Both the position numbers and the translations under genes were made by a program. A stretch of DNA of 12,173 bases. It comes from Arenicella sp. GTDB lineage: Bacteria; Pseudomonadota; Gammaproteobacteria; Arenicellales; Arenicellaceae. The DNA lies in the NCBI GenBank assembly GCA_016763815.1, contig JAESTB010000023.1, forward strand, positions 1 to 12,173. Direction: 5' to 3'. Below the pieces are notes generated by a model, which worked only from the letters and a program-made list of their open reading frames with translations, was not told the origin of the DNA and did no database searches. Shown here in pieces: positions 1-6,546 of this stretch; the stretch's first letter is position 1; each line of letters begins with the position of its first letter.

Positions 1-1027
1 CACGCGCTTGCTTCTTAACCTTCCCTTCCACTCCCATCAGAATCAGGATACGGAATACTGCGATTAATAGGCCGATTAAACCTAGCCCCATAATCACGTA
101 ACCTACTACGCCACCCTCTTTTGCTTTTTCGGTAATGGTAGGCTCTCGAACATAGGCACTTGACAGCACACCTTTACTCGGATCAAGCATGAACGGGGTC
201 ACGCCGCTAGACAATGATTGCAGGTTTCGAGATAAGTCTGTGAAGGCAGATCGACTGCCGCCCATCTGCCTATTTAACGCTGTATAGCCAGTTGTGTCAT
301 TATAAGTAAGAATATCGCTACCGCTAACGGCACTGAAAACACCTACACGGGTAACTTGCCGTTCTTGCGCTTCATATACTGGGTAGGTTTTGCCATCATC
401 ATCCGTCTCTTCACCGACTTTAAATCTTACCGGAGCGGTATAGGTGACAATTTTACCTTGTTCAGTCATCTCATTTTGAAGCTGGAACCAGAGATCTTCA
501 ATTTCGTTGATCGAAACTAGCTCGGTAAGGCTAGACATCTTCTCCACCATCTGACGCAAATTCTCTGACCGCTCTGGATATTGTGCGCTTATGTAAGAAC
601 TCTTGTAAGCTTCTTGAGCCTCTGATGCGGATAACTGAATAACGCCAAACAGTTGCTTTAGATCACCTAACTCTTTCGCTAATTCATCTGTAAGGGCATT
701 AATTTTAACGTCATTTGCATCAAAATTACGCTCTAGATCTTTACCAATACGCTCTTGACGAGCGCGCTCATTGGTCATCGAATTTAAACGGCCCTGTTGC
801 TTGCTTCTCTCAGCTTTGAAAGAATTTTCTCGTGCAGCATTGGCACTACGTTCTTTGCCAGCCGCTCTCGTTGTGCTGTTATAAACCTTTTCAATATCTA
901 GGCTCTGAGCTTGAATGTTCACGGCCCCAAGCAAAATCGCTAAAGCAGATAAACTTAACACAGCTACTTTTGTTAGTTTTTGCATAACAGGTTTGATGCC
1001 CATATTTTTTCTAGAAACAGTAGCCAT
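1..1027 (-). CDS. Second TtpC-like MotA/TolQ/ExbB-family protein, 3' end cut by window edge
   Basis: The 342 visible residues have no stop before the left edge. Residues about 18-40 are a signal sequence (AVLSLSALAILLGAVNIQA). Residues 41-130 are charged and helical, a probable periplasmic coiled coil, and a membrane segment lies at about 306-331 (GGVVGYVIMGLGLIGLLIAV). It is a paralogue of the protein at 5205-6545. Shared blocks are GDLKQLFG (121-128), NEMTEQGKI (185-193), LDPSKG (281-286) and the GGVVGY membrane entry; in the partner these read GDLKDLFG, NEMAQQGKI, LDPTQG and GGLVGY. It carries an extra acidic stretch near 205-224. The missing C-terminus should hold the last two ExbB-type membrane helices. 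In Vibrio, TtpC is required for TonB2 energy transduction. The start is ATG at 1027, one base after the DUF3450 stop and 9 nt after a GGAGG. Family assignment is firm; which motor it serves is inference. Confidence 0.88.
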   Translation of the reverse strand, partial: MATVSRKNMGIKPVMQKLTKVAVLSLSALAILLGAVNIQAQSLDIEKVYNSTTRAAGKERSANAARENSFKAERSKQQGRLNSMTNERARQERIGKDLERNFDANDVKINALTDELAKELGDLKQLFGVIQLSASEAQEAYKSSYISAQYPERSENLRQMVEKMSSLTELVSINEIEDLWFQLQNEMTEQGKIVTYTAPVRFKVGEETDDDGKTYPVYEAQERQVTRVGVFSAVSGSDILTYNDTTGYTALNRQMGGSRSAFTDLSRNLQSLSSGVTPFMLDPSKGVLSSAYVREPTITEKAKEGGVVGYVIMGLGLIGLLIAVFRILILMGVEGKVKKQAR

Positions 1028-1028
1028 G

Positions 1029-1811
1029 TTAGATAACCTCCGGAGCCGCAACAGGCAAAGTCATAAGGTCGTTAACCTCTTTACCTCGAGTGATGCGAAT
1101 AGACTTAGTGATGCCAGCGTTGTGCGATGCGTCTAGTTTTTGCCATTGCCCTGCTGCTTTATCCCAATAACCTGATTGAGTTCCGTCGGTGGTTTGAAAA
1201 TACAAACCAGCACGACCAATTTGGAGAATATTAACCGTTTTCGCAACTCCATCTAACTGCAACTCTTCAACGAAGGCATCAATACTTTGGCCATAGGCAT
1301 TTTCAATCGAATAAGCATCTAAAACTTGGCGAAACCGTTCAGCTGCTGAAATATTTGCGTTGGTCAGATAACCTTTAATTCTTGCCAAACGAGCATTTCG
1401 CTCATCTAGTTTGAAGGGGATATCAGCAGCAATGAACTTCTCAAGTCCATCGACCATGCTAAGCATTAGCGGTACGATCTGTCGCTCGATTAAAGAAGCA
1501 TCCTCAATAGACTGAGCTAACTTGGTCATAGCAACTTCTTGAGCCTGGAGAGTTCGACGAAGACGATCATTAAATTTCTTCAGCACCTCGACATTCTTAC
1601 GCTGCTGGTGATATTGCGAAACGATTTTCTCAGTTCGTTCAGACGTATCGTCGATACGCTTCTGCGAAGCCGCACCATCTTGCAGCCTTTTGCCATTGCG
1701 ACTAACAATATCATCTGTTCTATCGGCATATGCCGAAGTCGGAGCCAAGGCAATTAACGCTATGCCCAACAAACTCTGTCTAACCACTGATTTTAGTACT
1801 GCTGTACCCAT
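1029..1811 (-). CDS. DUF3450-family periplasmic coiled-coil protein, second copy
   Basis: A 260-residue protein that begins with a signal peptide (about 1-21, hydrophobic LLGIALIALAPTSAYA). A long charged heptad-like region (about 25-110) follows, then a globular C-terminal half. Blocks shared with the copy at 6547-7233 include LEKFIAADIPF (LEKFIKADLPF in the other), GRAGLYFQT (GRIALYFQT), a following Trp-Asp, and a terminal AAPEVI (NAPEGV). DUF3450 proteins are regularly encoded just before ttpC in TonB2 clusters; their biochemical role is not established, and a periplasmic partner of TtpC is the usual inference. This copy has roughly 30 extra residues of coiled coil near its N-terminus. The frame stays open to a TTG at 1835, but ATG 1811 is preferred because AGAGG precedes it closely and the signal peptide then starts cleanly. 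Confidence 0.87.
   Translation of the reverse strand: MGTAVLKSVVRQSLLGIALIALAPTSAYADRTDDIVSRNGKRLQDGAASQKRIDDTSERTEKIVSQYHQQRKNVEVLKKFNDRLRRTLQAQEVAMTKLAQSIEDASLIERQIVPLMLSMVDGLEKFIAADIPFKLDERNARLARIKGYLTNANISAAERFRQVLDAYSIENAYGQSIDAFVEELQLDGVAKTVNILQIGRAGLYFQTTDGTQSGYWDKAAGQWQKLDASHNAGITKSIRITRGKEVNDLMTLPVAAPEVI
1037..1041 (-). promoter_or_regulatory. Shine-Dalgarno of second ttpC inside DUF3450 3' end
   Basis: On the minus strand a GGAGG lies 9 nt before the ATG at 1027. It is built into the codons for the last residues (Ala-Pro-Glu-Val-Ile) of the preceding DUF3450 protein, which implies translational coupling. The same arrangement, with the same 9-nt spacing, recurs at 6555-6559. Confidence 0.75.
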
Positions 1812-1830
1812 GCTTAACCTCTTTAAGGTG

Positions 1831-1901
1831 ACCAAGTCTGAAATCGACTTGGTAAATTCGTTCTCTTATTCAGAGATTTAGAATCTCTGAAAAATTACCA
1901 A
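1831..1901 (-). promoter_or_regulatory. Intercistronic hairpins with alternative pairing
   Basis: The 103-nt gap between the TPR gene and the second DUF3450 gene holds a perfect 10-bp stem with a 3-nt loop (1869-1878 with 1882-1891). It also holds a perfect 8-bp stem with a 7-nt loop (1831-1838 with 1846-1853). The strand at 1849-1855 (TTGGTAA, plus strand) can instead pair with TTACCAA at 1895-1901, enclosing the first stem, so two of the folds exclude each other. Neither stem is followed by a T-run on the transcribed strand. This is therefore not a standard terminator; processing, stabilisation or attenuation are possible. No promoter was recognised with confidence. Confidence 0.45.
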
Positions 1902-1914
1902 TTTTGTTATTAGC

Positions 1915-3285
1915 CTAACTAATTACAGGCTCTACTGTCGTATCAATTTCTTGAATTGGAGCATTTAATTCTTTTAATCTACGCACTTCAGCTTTTACAT
2001 ACCGAATCCAATTGGCCGCCGTTTTAGAAACCTTTTCATACTTCTGAGCTCTAACAAAGGTCGCTTCTGCCGCTTTAAAATTGTTCTGCTCGAATTGGGT
2101 TAAACCTCTACTAATCAATGTCTGACCGGTGTTACTTAGCCCGCCCTTTTTGATCGCACTATTGAGTGCATTTTCAGCTTCGCGCCATCGATTTAATGCG
2201 ATGAATGATTGCCCTAGTTGATTGTACAACTTGCCATCACCAGACAGGCTCGCCGCTTTAGCTAGCGGCTCCAATGCATCGTCGTACTCACGAGCGGCGT
2301 ACAGTGATTGAGAGTACAAACGGTAGTTCGCCAAATTCTTCTTCACAACGCCTGAAGCAATACCCTTTTTCATAATCTGCGAAGCATGAAATGGATTTTC
2401 CTGGCTCATTTCTAATGACGCCAACGTCACCAACTCAGATTCAGTCGCCAACAAGCCTTGGTCGTACATCGCTTGATACATCGCCGTCATGCGTGGCTGA
2501 TCATCAAGCTCGTTAAATATTCCGGCCATCGTTAGTAGGTAAGTTTTCTTAGGGTAGTGTTGAACCAGTTGTTTTACTACTGGCAACATTTTCTTAAAAT
2601 CATCCTTCTGACGGTAGATGCTGCTGAGCAGGTTTAACCAACCTTCTTTCGGCACACTGCCCAGCTCAATATACTTTGCAATGCCATTTTGAACATTTGG
2701 CAACGCTTTGTCATACTCCTTAAGCATGTAATGAGCTTGACCGATCAGCATGTAAGCATCAGCGGTTGGACTTTCTTGGGTTTTGGCCCAAATTTGCGCG
2801 TAACTCAACGCATCACGATATTTCTCTTGAGAGAATAATACCTGAGCAATTACGTACAACATCTGATTGTAGAAACTTTCAGGTAGACCGTCACGTGTCG
2901 CCGTTACTTTTTTAAATTCACGCAGTGCACAGTCTAAGCGATCGATAGAGAAACAAATATTGCCGCGATAATTGGCGATATAGGCCTTTTCTATATTGTT
3001 TAAATCGTCTTCACTCGACAACTTAGCCAAAAGACGTTCAACTTCTGCGTTGTTCTCAGTCTCGAAAGCTTCCTGAATCTTCTCAAAGGTCTTAATATAC
3101 TTTTGACGGATAGATTGAACCTTCACCGTCTTTGGCTTATCTTGCCTTGATGTTTGTGCCTGTGCCTGTTGCGCATCTAATGCGGTTACTTCAACCGCAG
3201 CTAAAAACGGCAACATAACCACAACGCTCAAACTTACGCTGATAAATGGTTTTAACTGATTTTTAATTGACTTCAATTTGATCAT
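1915..3285 (-). CDS. Secreted TPR protein of the TonB2 cluster
   Basis: A protein of 456 residues. Residues about 11-36 are a hydrophobic signal sequence, followed by a Gln/Ala-rich linker. The rest is a run of about eight or nine tetratricopeptide-like helical hairpins. Clear examples are the segments around YIANYRGNICF, YMLIGQAHYMLKEYDKAL, LYSQSLYAAREYDDALEPL, YNQLGQSFIALNRWREAE and GLTQFEQNNFKAAEATF. TPR arrays are protein-protein scaffolds, and a periplasmic TPR protein encoded beside tonB2 is part of the same cluster in Vibrio. Its exact partner is unknown; TonB, TtpC or DUF3450 are candidates by context. An upstream GTG at 3294 is in frame, but ATG 3285 has AAGGTG about 6 nt before it and is the better start. 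It is separated from tonB by 152 nt containing repeats, so it may be expressed at a different level. Confidence 0.85.
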   Translation of the reverse strand: MIKLKSIKNQLKPFISVSLSVVVMLPFLAAVEVTALDAQQAQAQTSRQDKPKTVKVQSIRQKYIKTFEKIQEAFETENNAEVERLLAKLSSEDDLNNIEKAYIANYRGNICFSIDRLDCALREFKKVTATRDGLPESFYNQMLYVIAQVLFSQEKYRDALSYAQIWAKTQESPTADAYMLIGQAHYMLKEYDKALPNVQNGIAKYIELGSVPKEGWLNLLSSIYRQKDDFKKMLPVVKQLVQHYPKKTYLLTMAGIFNELDDQPRMTAMYQAMYDQGLLATESELVTLASLEMSQENPFHASQIMKKGIASGVVKKNLANYRLYSQSLYAAREYDDALEPLAKAASLSGDGKLYNQLGQSFIALNRWREAENALNSAIKKGGLSNTGQTLISRGLTQFEQNNFKAAEATFVRAQKYEKVSKTAANWIRYVKAEVRRLKELNAPIQEIDTTVEPVIS

Positions 3286-3299
3286 TTTTTTCACCTTTA

Positions 3300-3355
3300 A
3301 GTAGCTTCTATTAAGAACGTCGTTAAGAACATCGTTTGGTCTAATATCAGCTACT
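3300..3355 (-). repeat. Hairpin with internal 12-bp tandem repeat before the TPR gene
   Basis: AGTAGCT (3300-3306) pairs with AGCTACT (3349-3355). After a 2x2 mismatch, TATTA (3309-3313) pairs with TAATA (3342-3346). The loop contains two tandem 12-mers, AAGAACGTCGTT and AAGAACATCGTT (3313-3324, 3325-3336), which differ at one base. The structure would lie in the mRNA just before the TPR ribosome-binding site. No T-run follows, so it is not a typical terminator. Confidence 0.5.
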
Positions 3356-3384
3356 ATTTATTTGAAATTATTTGCTAGTCTTGT

Positions 3385-3430
3385 CAGAGGTTTTATCTAT
3401 TTAATATCTGAGGTTTCATCTATTTAATCG
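3385..3430. repeat. Two tandem copies of a 23-bp repeat after tonB
   Basis: Positions 3385-3407 and 3408-3430 match at 20 of 23 positions. The best-conserved core is GAGGTTTNATCTATTTAAT (N is T or C). The pair lies 8 nt beyond the tonB stop codon in the tonB-TPR gap. Only two units are present. No coding function is visible; slippage duplication or a binding site are the simple explanations. Confidence 0.6.
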
Positions 3431-3437
3431 AGGGTAT

Positions 3438-4037
3438 CTAACAATCTTGACCTTCAACCTCAAATGAGATAAGAATCGAAACACCTTCAACGTCCACCGC
3501 TTTGCCGCCTACTTGACGAGGCTTATACTTATATTTCTGGGCCGCTTTTACCGCATTGCGCTCAAACATACTTGACGAGCTTTTTACCATAATTACGTCG
3601 GCGACTGTTCCAGCAGAGGTTACGGTATAAGACAATTCGACCCAACCACATATTCCACGCTCTAATGCTCGACGAGGAAAGATGGGCGGCGCACGGAAAA
3701 TCGGCAGAAACTCACCATCGTTAGAATTAAATCCTTTCAAATCTCGGTTAATACCGATCTTTACCGCGCCAAGACCAAGCTCGGAATTAATATCTACGCG
3801 GTCAGGCACTATCTTTGTATCTGGCACCTCTGGCTGCTCTTGCACTTCATCAGGGCGGTTCGGTTTGGGCGTAATAGTTTGAACATCTTCGTTCTTAGCA
3901 ACGTAAGTAAAGTTGGGCAGTTTAAAGCCTTCGACCTTGTTCAGCTCTGGGTCTTTCATTTTAATCAGCGCGTACATGGCAGCGATTAAAGTCAACGTCA
4001 CCAGTATAGACAGTATGAATGAAATAGGTTTTGCCAT
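3438..4037 (-). CDS. tonB2: TonB2-type energy transducer
   Basis: A short TonB of 199 residues. A single N-terminal membrane anchor (about 5-25) carries no obvious His. A modest Pro/Glu/Lys-containing linker (about 50-85) follows, much shorter than the linker of E. coli TonB. The C-terminal TonB domain (about 110-197) shows the PPIFPRRALERGICGWV entry motif and the AQKYKYKPRQVGGKAV segment typical of TonB/TolA-like folds. It should couple the ExbB-ExbD motor to outer-membrane TonB-dependent receptors. Its size and position behind exbD match Vibrio TonB2. The start at 4037 has a GGAG 8 nt upstream, and the gap to the exbD stop is only 5 nt, so the two are almost certainly cotranscribed and coupled. 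Confidence 0.93.
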   Translation of the reverse strand: MAKPISFILSILVTLTLIAAMYALIKMKDPELNKVEGFKLPNFTYVAKNEDVQTITPKPNRPDEVQEQPEVPDTKIVPDRVDINSELGLGAVKIGINRDLKGFNSNDGEFLPIFRAPPIFPRRALERGICGWVELSYTVTSAGTVADVIMVKSSSSMFERNAVKAAQKYKYKPRQVGGKAVDVEGVSILISFEVEGQDC

Positions 4038-4042
4038 GGTAA

Positions 4043-4444
4043 TTACTCCGACTTAGTCGCAATAGTTGGAATCGAGATGCCCGCATCTTTGAGAGCATCG
4101 ACTACTTTCAACACCGTTTCGGCGTTTGACTCGACATCCGCTTGAACAATCACTTCGCCATCTGGGTTTTCGGCTCGCAAACGAGTGATATTAGCTTTGA
4201 TGGCGCGCGGATCAATAACTCTACGGTCTAGCCAAATTTCATTATTTTCATCGATCGCTAACAATACTGTCGCCTTAGGGTGCTTTTCGGCATTTACGGC
4301 ATCAGGCTTGTTTACTTTTGCACCACTTTCTTTAATAAAGCTAGCGGTCACGATAAAGAAAATAAGCATGATAAACACAACATCCAACATCGGAGTGATG
4401 TCAATCTTGGCGTCATCTTCTTGCTTGCTTCTTAATCTTCTCAT
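4043..4444 (-). CDS. exbD2: ExbD-type biopolymer transport protein
   Basis: A protein of 133 residues with the ExbD/TolR layout: a short cytoplasmic N-terminus, one membrane helix (about 18-37) and a periplasmic domain. The motif DITPMLDVVFIML places the conserved membrane Asp at residue 21, equivalent to Asp25 of E. coli ExbD, which is needed for proton use. The periplasmic part ends in a TolR-like segment (VIVQADVESNAETVLKVVDA). With ExbB it forms the inner-membrane proton-driven motor for TonB. GGAG lies 7 nt upstream of ATG 4444. A 78-nt gap separates it from exbB. Confidence 0.95.
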   Translation of the reverse strand: MRRLRSKQEDDAKIDITPMLDVVFIMLIFFIVTASFIKESGAKVNKPDAVNAEKHPKATVLLAIDENNEIWLDRRVIDPRAIKANITRLRAENPDGEVIVQADVESNAETVLKVVDALKDAGISIPTIATKSE

Positions 4445-4522
4445 TTACTATCTCCCAATTCTCACAATCGACCATTTGAATGGTTTTTTGCAATGAATGT
4501 CGTTTGAATGGCTTAGATCGGC

Positions 4523-5053
4523 TTAATGATCAAGCGTTAAGTGTTCGTTCAATAATTCGCGTTCTTGCTCGGCTTTGCGTTGCAACCAAAAGCTCAAGAA
4601 GAGCCCTGACAACGCAGCAACCATGCCCGCCATAGTTGGCACTGTTGCACGCGATACGCCGCCCGCCATTGCACGAGCATTACTGGTGCCGTTAATGGCC
4701 ATTACTTGGAAAACTTCGATCATGCCGGTAACCGTTCCTAGCAAGCCGAATAATGGCGCTAGCGCTACACAAGCCTGAATCATCGACAAGTTTTCTTTTA
4801 ACTTGCTACCGACAGTAGAAACTAATTGCTCACGAACTTGATGTGCCGCCCAAGAGTTTCTCTCCGAACGCGCTTCCCACTGATCTAACGCCGCCTTAAC
4901 AGCGCGCTGATGTGGACCCCGAATATAGAAAATACGCTCGATTATCATGTACCACATGACAACCAGGAGCAACGCGATTAAATAAAGAACCGGGCCGCCC
5001 AATTCCATAAAATCTCGAATGTACTCATAGGCGAGTAAAATAAAATCTGGCAT
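4523..5053 (-). CDS. exbB2: ExbB-type proton channel protein
   Basis: A protein of 176 residues with three membrane segments, at about 20-40, 93-116 and 137-157. The family signature is clear: LAPLFGLLGTVTGMIEVFQ, then GGVSRATVPTMAGMVAALSG. Thr107 and Thr140 fall where E. coli ExbB has its channel threonines (148 and 181). It lacks the long periplasmic extension of the neighbouring TtpC proteins, so it is the canonical motor subunit, and its length matches ExbB2 proteins. AGAGGT precedes ATG 5053. The gap to ttpC (5054-5204) contains strong hairpins, unlike the tight exbD-tonB junction. Confidence 0.94.
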   Translation of the reverse strand: MPDFILLAYEYIRDFMELGGPVLYLIALLLVVMWYMIIERIFYIRGPHQRAVKAALDQWEARSERNSWAAHQVREQLVSTVGSKLKENLSMIQACVALAPLFGLLGTVTGMIEVFQVMAINGTSNARAMAGGVSRATVPTMAGMVAALSGLFLSFWLQRKAEQERELLNEHLTLDH

Positions 5054-5074
5054 CTGATGAAACCTCTATTGCAA

Positions 5075-5217
5075 GTTAACGTATAACGTTAACAAGTTTC
5101 TTATTTGCCTGACTCACAAGCACTGCTACGACTTATTATTAGATCGTAGATGCTCATGAGTTAAGCCTGAGATCAAAGTTAATTATTACTTAATAAGGTA
5201 ATAATTAACCTTCGATC
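5075..5217 (-). promoter_or_regulatory. Three hairpins in the ttpC-exbB gap, one spanning the ttpC stop
   Basis: A perfect 12-bp stem (5178-5189 with 5198-5209, 8-nt loop) covers the ttpC stop codon at 5205-5207. With one bulged base and one mismatch it extends out to 5171-5217. A 6-bp stem follows (5126-5131 with 5144-5149), then a perfect 7-bp stem with a 5-nt loop (5075-5081 with 5087-5093) just before the exbB ribosome-binding site. None has a T-run on the transcribed strand. They are more likely to block exonucleases or tune the TtpC:ExbB ratio than to terminate transcription. Confidence 0.5.
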
Positions 5218-6545
5218 TGGCGTGCAACCATACCGGCTGATTGCTCTTCCAAAATTTCTTCAACACGCTTCGCCTTTGAGGCCGCAGCGGTGTGAAGCAA
5301 TACGATAGGAATAGCCACAACTAGCCCACAAACTGTGGTCACTAGCGCTTGCGAAATACCGCCAGCCATAAGCTTGGGATCGCCAGCACCGAACAATGTG
5401 ATCGATTGGAATGTGGTAATCATGCCGAGCACCGTACCAAGTAGTCCGGCTAAAGGCGCGACCACTGAGACGATTTTCAAAAACATCAACCAAGACGTTA
5501 ATTTTGGCGTTTCCTTCATGATCGCTTCAGATAAACGAAGCTCCATCGCTTCAGTATCTTTACTCGGGCTATCTTGAACAGCTTTCAATACGCGGCCTAG
5601 CGGATTCTTAGTTGACGGTGAGCCAGGATTCTTAGCCTGCTTGTTAACCGCTGCCGATACAGCAAACAAGGTGACAATCTTGAGCAGTGCAATAACTGCT
5701 GCGATTGCGCCAACACCTAAAATGATGTAACCAACTAAACCACCTTGGTGGATACGATCCATTAAGCTTGGAGCTTCAACAGCCGCACCAAGAAGTGTAC
5801 CTTGAGTCGGGTCTAATGCAAATACAGCACCAGCGGCTGATGCGTTAAACAAATCATCCGCTTGGCTTAGATAACGACCGTCGGGTTGACGTGGCAATTC
5901 AGCGACACCACCTTTACCGTAGGTTAAAAAGACGCCATCACCGATCAAATTAAAGTTGCCTACACGAACAACAGTTTGACTTTCTTTCGCGCCTGCAGCA
6001 GTTGCTACGTTAGCGGTAAATTTGGTGATTTTGCCTTGCTGCGCCATCTCGTTAAAGATAGCTTTCCAAACCGATTCAATTTCATCAGCCGTCACCAATA
6101 CATTTGACTGGTTAGATACTTTCTTGGTGATTTCAGCGAAATCAGAACCACGCCCTGGAAACTCTGCGGAGATCAAAGAGGTATCAAAGGTCGCTTCAGC
6201 TTCACCAACAATTTGTTGGACCGCACCGAATAGATCTTTCAAATCGCCGAGTGAGTTTTGACGCGTAGTACGTAGCGTATCCAACTCTTCATCTCTTGTG
6301 GCATATTGAATTTCTAAAGTATCACTGCGCGCTTCCAACGCGGCGCGATCGGCTTTCAGCTTGGCTACAATACTAGCCTTTCTTGCGCCAGCGGAGCCAA
6401 AACTCCGTTCTAAATCAATGGCTTCTTTACTTTTCTGTAAAGTACCGTTTTTAACTTGACTCAATAACTGATCAACAGTTTGAGCTTGCACTGGGGCAAT
6501 TACAAGGGTTGCTACTAGAGCAACGGCAGTAAGAATACGCTTCAT
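5205..6545 (-). CDS. ttpC: TtpC-like MotA/TolQ/ExbB-family protein
   Basis: A protein of 446 residues. It has a signal sequence (1-21, ending APVQA), a helical charged periplasmic region (about 25-115), a second periplasmic domain (about 120-260) and an ExbB-like C-terminal half. Membrane helices lie at about 268-292, 352-375 and 400-420. The signature reads VVAPLAGLLGTVLGMITTFQ and then GGISQALVTTVCGLVVAIP. Length and layout match TtpC, which the Vibrio TonB2 system needs in addition to ExbB2 and ExbD2. An in-frame ATG at 6566 exists, but ATG 6545 is preferred: it lies one base after the DUF3450 stop (TAAcATG), has GGAGG 9 nt upstream, and starts directly with a typical signal peptide. The start matches the arrangement of the second copy at 1027. 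Confidence 0.92.
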   Translation of the reverse strand: MKRILTAVALVATLVIAPVQAQTVDQLLSQVKNGTLQKSKEAIDLERSFGSAGARKASIVAKLKADRAALEARSDTLEIQYATRDEELDTLRTTRQNSLGDLKDLFGAVQQIVGEAEATFDTSLISAEFPGRGSDFAEITKKVSNQSNVLVTADEIESVWKAIFNEMAQQGKITKFTANVATAAGAKESQTVVRVGNFNLIGDGVFLTYGKGGVAELPRQPDGRYLSQADDLFNASAAGAVFALDPTQGTLLGAAVEAPSLMDRIHQGGLVGYIILGVGAIAAVIALLKIVTLFAVSAAVNKQAKNPGSPSTKNPLGRVLKAVQDSPSKDTEAMELRLSEAIMKETPKLTSWLMFLKIVSVVAPLAGLLGTVLGMITTFQSITLFGAGDPKLMAGGISQALVTTVCGLVVAIPIVLLHTAAASKAKRVEEILEEQSAGMVARQIEG

Positions 6546-6546
6546 G

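Noticed and set aside
1812..1835. Upstream TTG start for the second DUF3450 gene
   Set aside because: ATG 1811 has AGAGG in front of it and starts a clean signal peptide. The TTG has no good ribosome-binding site and would place extra residues before the signal.
4471..4489. Terminator-like stem plus T-run (ACCATT-TG-AATGGT then T)
   Set aside because: The T-run follows the stem only on the plus strand, where no gene ends. On the minus strand, which is transcribed here, there is no T-run, and exbD must be read through.
4185..4496. Plus-strand open frame of 103 codons antisense to exbD
   Set aside because: It lies opposite a clear ExbD gene with all family motifs, and its translation shows no family features. 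It is a by-product of the real frame.
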